A DNA stretch of 64,000 nt, from contig JAHDIS010000007.1 in NCBI GenBank assembly GCA_020630695.1, positions 1 to 64,000 of the forward strand. The letters are read 5' to 3'. This DNA is from Paracoccaceae bacterium (GTDB lineage Bacteria > Pseudomonadota > Alphaproteobacteria > Rhodobacterales > Rhodobacteraceae). Numbering within the stretch: the stretch's first letter is position 1; each line of letters opens with the position of its first letter. Under the pieces are notes generated by a model, which was given only the letters and a program-made list of their open reading frames with translations, was not told where the DNA came from and did no database searches. The translations under genes and the position numbers were made by a program. Positions 62,315-64,000 of the stretch are shown here, one piece after another.

Positions 62315-63405
62315 GGCCCCGCCCATACCGTCCGAGGAATCATGACTTCGCCGCGCGCCAGTAAGCGTGCGGTGCGGGTCAGTCCGGCTGACTTTACCTC
62401 GAACGTGTTATCCGGGCCGCGCGTGTAGTCCATCCTGACGTCGAGCACACCCATTGGATGTTCCAGTTTCAAGTCCAGCGGCCCCGTTGGAGGAGCGCTG
62501 AGGATGCCATCTGCGATAGTGCCGGGGCACAGCAGACAGGCCGACAGGCACTGTGACCCGGTCACGGCAAGGCTGGGGTGACAGTTATTTGGCATGAAAT
62601 ACCGGGTCAGGGCGTGGCCGCCTGCCACGGGCGGCGCCAGAACGCCAAACTTTGGTGTCACGGAACCTGAAACATCACCCATTCCCATCAAGCGTCCTGC
62701 TTCGATGCGGATTGGTTCCATGCGTTCGTAAAACGCGCGGTTTTCGTCCAGCTCAGTCGCGGTTTCCTGACCGGTCAGCCCGAAATCTTCTGCGCGGGCG
62801 ATCGCCATGGGCATCGCCACATCGACACAGCTCACCTCGATGCCGTCGATCACGTCAATGCGCCGACCTGTTGGAAACATGGATCCGGTTGCACCGCCGG
62901 TCACGTCCATGAACATCAGATCAATCGGAGCAGACGTTCCGGGCACACCATCAATCTGCGCAGTGCCGTCATAGATCACGGACTGTTCATCGGTTCTGAC
63001 CTGCGCGGCGACACGCGCGCCCGCATTCACAGCGCGTATTTTAACCTCTGTCACAGGGCCTGTCGGTTGGATCAGCCCCATTTCGAGAGCAGCGGGCCCG
63101 ACGCCAACCAATATATTTCCGCAAGTGGGTTTGAAATCGACAGTGCGATCCTCAACACTGACCTGCGCAAAGAAATAGTCGATATCGGCCCAGTTATCAT
63201 CGGACTTGGACAGCATCGCCACTTTTGTCGTCACAGCGGCACCGCCGCCAATCCCATCAATGTTCAGCGGGTGGCCTGAACCGACGATGGCGATCAGAAC
63301 TCTGGCCAGTTCGTCAGGATCCGACGGCAAGTCTGATCGCAGCATATAGGGCCCGCGGGATGTTCCGCCGCGCATGAAGTGAAAGGGAATGGCCGTTTGA
63401 GACAT
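62311..63405 (-). CDS. PrpF family isomerase (4-oxalomesaconate tautomerase-like)
   Basis: This 364-residue protein opens PFHFMRGGTSRGPYMLRSDL. Active-site cysteines are candidates in FKPTCGNILVG and MPNNCHPSLAVTGSQC. The fold (diaminopimelate-epimerase-like) includes PrpF, which isomerises 2-methylaconitate, and GalD, which acts on 4-oxalomesaconate. The context suits an aconitate-like substrate. GGGA precedes ATG 63405; the frame to 63654 covers tctB and is not used. Confidence 0.88.
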   Translation of the reverse strand: MSQTAIPFHFMRGGTSRGPYMLRSDLPSDPDELARVLIAIVGSGHPLNIDGIGGGAAVTTKVAMLSKSDDNWADIDYFFAQVSVEDRTVDFKPTCGNILVGVGPAALEMGLIQPTGPVTEVKIRAVNAGARVAAQVRTDEQSVIYDGTAQIDGVPGTSAPIDLMFMDVTGGATGSMFPTGRRIDVIDGIEVSCVDVAMPMAIARAEDFGLTGQETATELDENRAFYERMEPIRIEAGRLMGMGDVSGSVTPKFGVLAPPVAGGHALTRYFMPNNCHPSLAVTGSQCLSACLLCPGTIADGILSAPPTGPLDLKLEHPMGVLDVRMDYTRGPDNTFEVKSAGLTRTARLLARGEVMIPRTVWAGP

Positions 63406-63410
63406 CGTGA

Positions 63411-64000
63411 TTATCCCAGCGGCCATGGCAGCTTGACGAGGTCCTGCAGCAATCCTGCTGGGAAATCGCGGTTCAGCAGCCCTGCCATCATGCAGATGAA
63501 CCCGATTCCTGCGACGCTGTAGAGGGCGGCAAAACCCCAACTGCGACGCGCCCGTACCCGGATAAAGGCGAACAGGAATATCGCCAGCGCCAGCACAAAG
63601 CCCAGCAGCGCGGTCAATGCCAGCAGACCTGCAAACCAAGCGAGCGTCGACCACAGGCCGTGTTCATTCTTCTCTTCGGCCTCGCGGTCAGCGAACAGCG
63701 CATGTGTTTCCGGCTTTAGCATCATCTGGATCAGGACGATCAGACAGGCCACAATCGCGACACCAGCAACAAAGGTTGGGAACACGCGGTCGGCCTTGGC
63801 GTAGTCCGGAATCATGGCTGCGTTGGTGTAGGCCACCAGAAGATAGCCAAGAACGGCGATAAGGAAGATCATAGGCGCGCGCTTGCCGCCTGAATTGACT
63901 TCGCCCTCGGCCATGATCGACTTGGCTTGACGCAGGCCGATGACGACGGAAAGAAGCGTTATGATGATCAGCACGATCACAATCGGCGAAAAGATGTAGT
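63411..64000 (-). CDS. tctB: Tripartite tricarboxylate transporter small subunit TctB (5' end outside window)
   Basis: At least 196 residues have four to five helices: a first helix near the N-terminus (IVLIIITLLSVVIGL), then PMIFLIAVLGYLLVAY, FPTFVAGVAIVACLIVLIQ, and a double C-terminal pair ending LLQDLVKLPWPLG. The open frame continues past GTG 63980 to the window edge (YIFSPIVIVL), so the true start is probably outside. TctB works with TctA and the periplasmic TctC, presumably encoded upstream. Confidence 0.85.
   Translation of the reverse strand, partial: YIFSPIVIVLIIITLLSVVIGLRQAKSIMAEGEVNSGGKRAPMIFLIAVLGYLLVAYTNAAMIPDYAKADRVFPTFVAGVAIVACLIVLIQMMLKPETHALFADREAEEKNEHGLWSTLAWFAGLLALTALLGFVLALAIFLFAFIRVRARRSWGFAALYSVAGIGFICMMAGLLNRDFPAGLLQDLVKLPWPLG

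Overview
The window looks like chromosomal DNA of a marine Rhodobacteraceae (Roseobacter-group) alphaproteobacterium. The evidence is the MipZ division-site ATPase, paired b and b' ATP synthase stalk subunits, the MbfA iron exporter with an Irr-type box, the accD-folC pair, GTG and TTG starts, and the order ffh - acetyltransferases - aroQ - rpsP - rimM - trmD - rplS - rpmE. No rRNA, tRNA, CRISPR array, transposase or phage gene was recognised. Genes are tightly packed, with many 4-base stop/start overlaps.

Layout. 1-4.3 kb: end of a GNAT gene; a large TIR / transmembrane / coiled-coil / leucine-rich-repeat protein with Toll-like-receptor topology; an AerR/PpaA-like B12-domain regulator; an AEC permease. 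4.4-9.7 kb: a leftward operon (55-residue secreted peptide, TetR, fghA, YaiI, HAD, alpha/beta hydrolase) facing mbfA. The intergenic region carries repeated palindromic operators and an Irr box. 9.7-15.4 kb: thiolase, a STAS/anti-sigma kinase pair, two copies of a hairpin-forming repeat with compensatory changes, gamma-glutamyltransferase, DUF805 protein and class I aldolase. 15.5-31 kb: P450 with a membrane hydrolase, MFS and ZapE genes, two LysM paralogues, a rhodanese lacking its cysteine, folC, accD, CPBP protease, ilvD, a lipoprotein and family-specific unknowns. 31-39 kb: a polyamine (probably putrescine) uptake and breakdown locus with its own GntR regulator. 39-43 kb: mipZ with a small membrane protein, then atpIBEF'F. 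43-46 kb: ArsR, EamA, LysR and azoreductase genes. 46.4-57.1 kb: the ffh to rpmE translation and secretion region, with five tandem GNAT genes and several unrelated insertions. 57.2-64 kb: tricarboxylate use (tcuAB, GntR, AbrB-type permease, 2-hydroxyacid dehydrogenase, PrpF-like isomerase, tctB) around a 28-base operator palindrome.

How the genes work together. The putrescine locus imports the polyamine (PotF-like binding protein, PotA/B/C-like transporter) and oxidises or transaminates it. A shared TTTGATCA-type motif in front of the GntR/potF region and the aminotransferase suggests common control. The tcu/tct region imports and oxidises a tricarboxylate, with isomerase and dehydrogenase genes for its products. 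The mbfA region joins iron export to an operon for formaldehyde detoxification. The most unusual items are the TLR-like protein, the covarying tandem hairpin repeat, the unannotated small proteins (55, 51, 64 and 46 residues) and the GNAT array.
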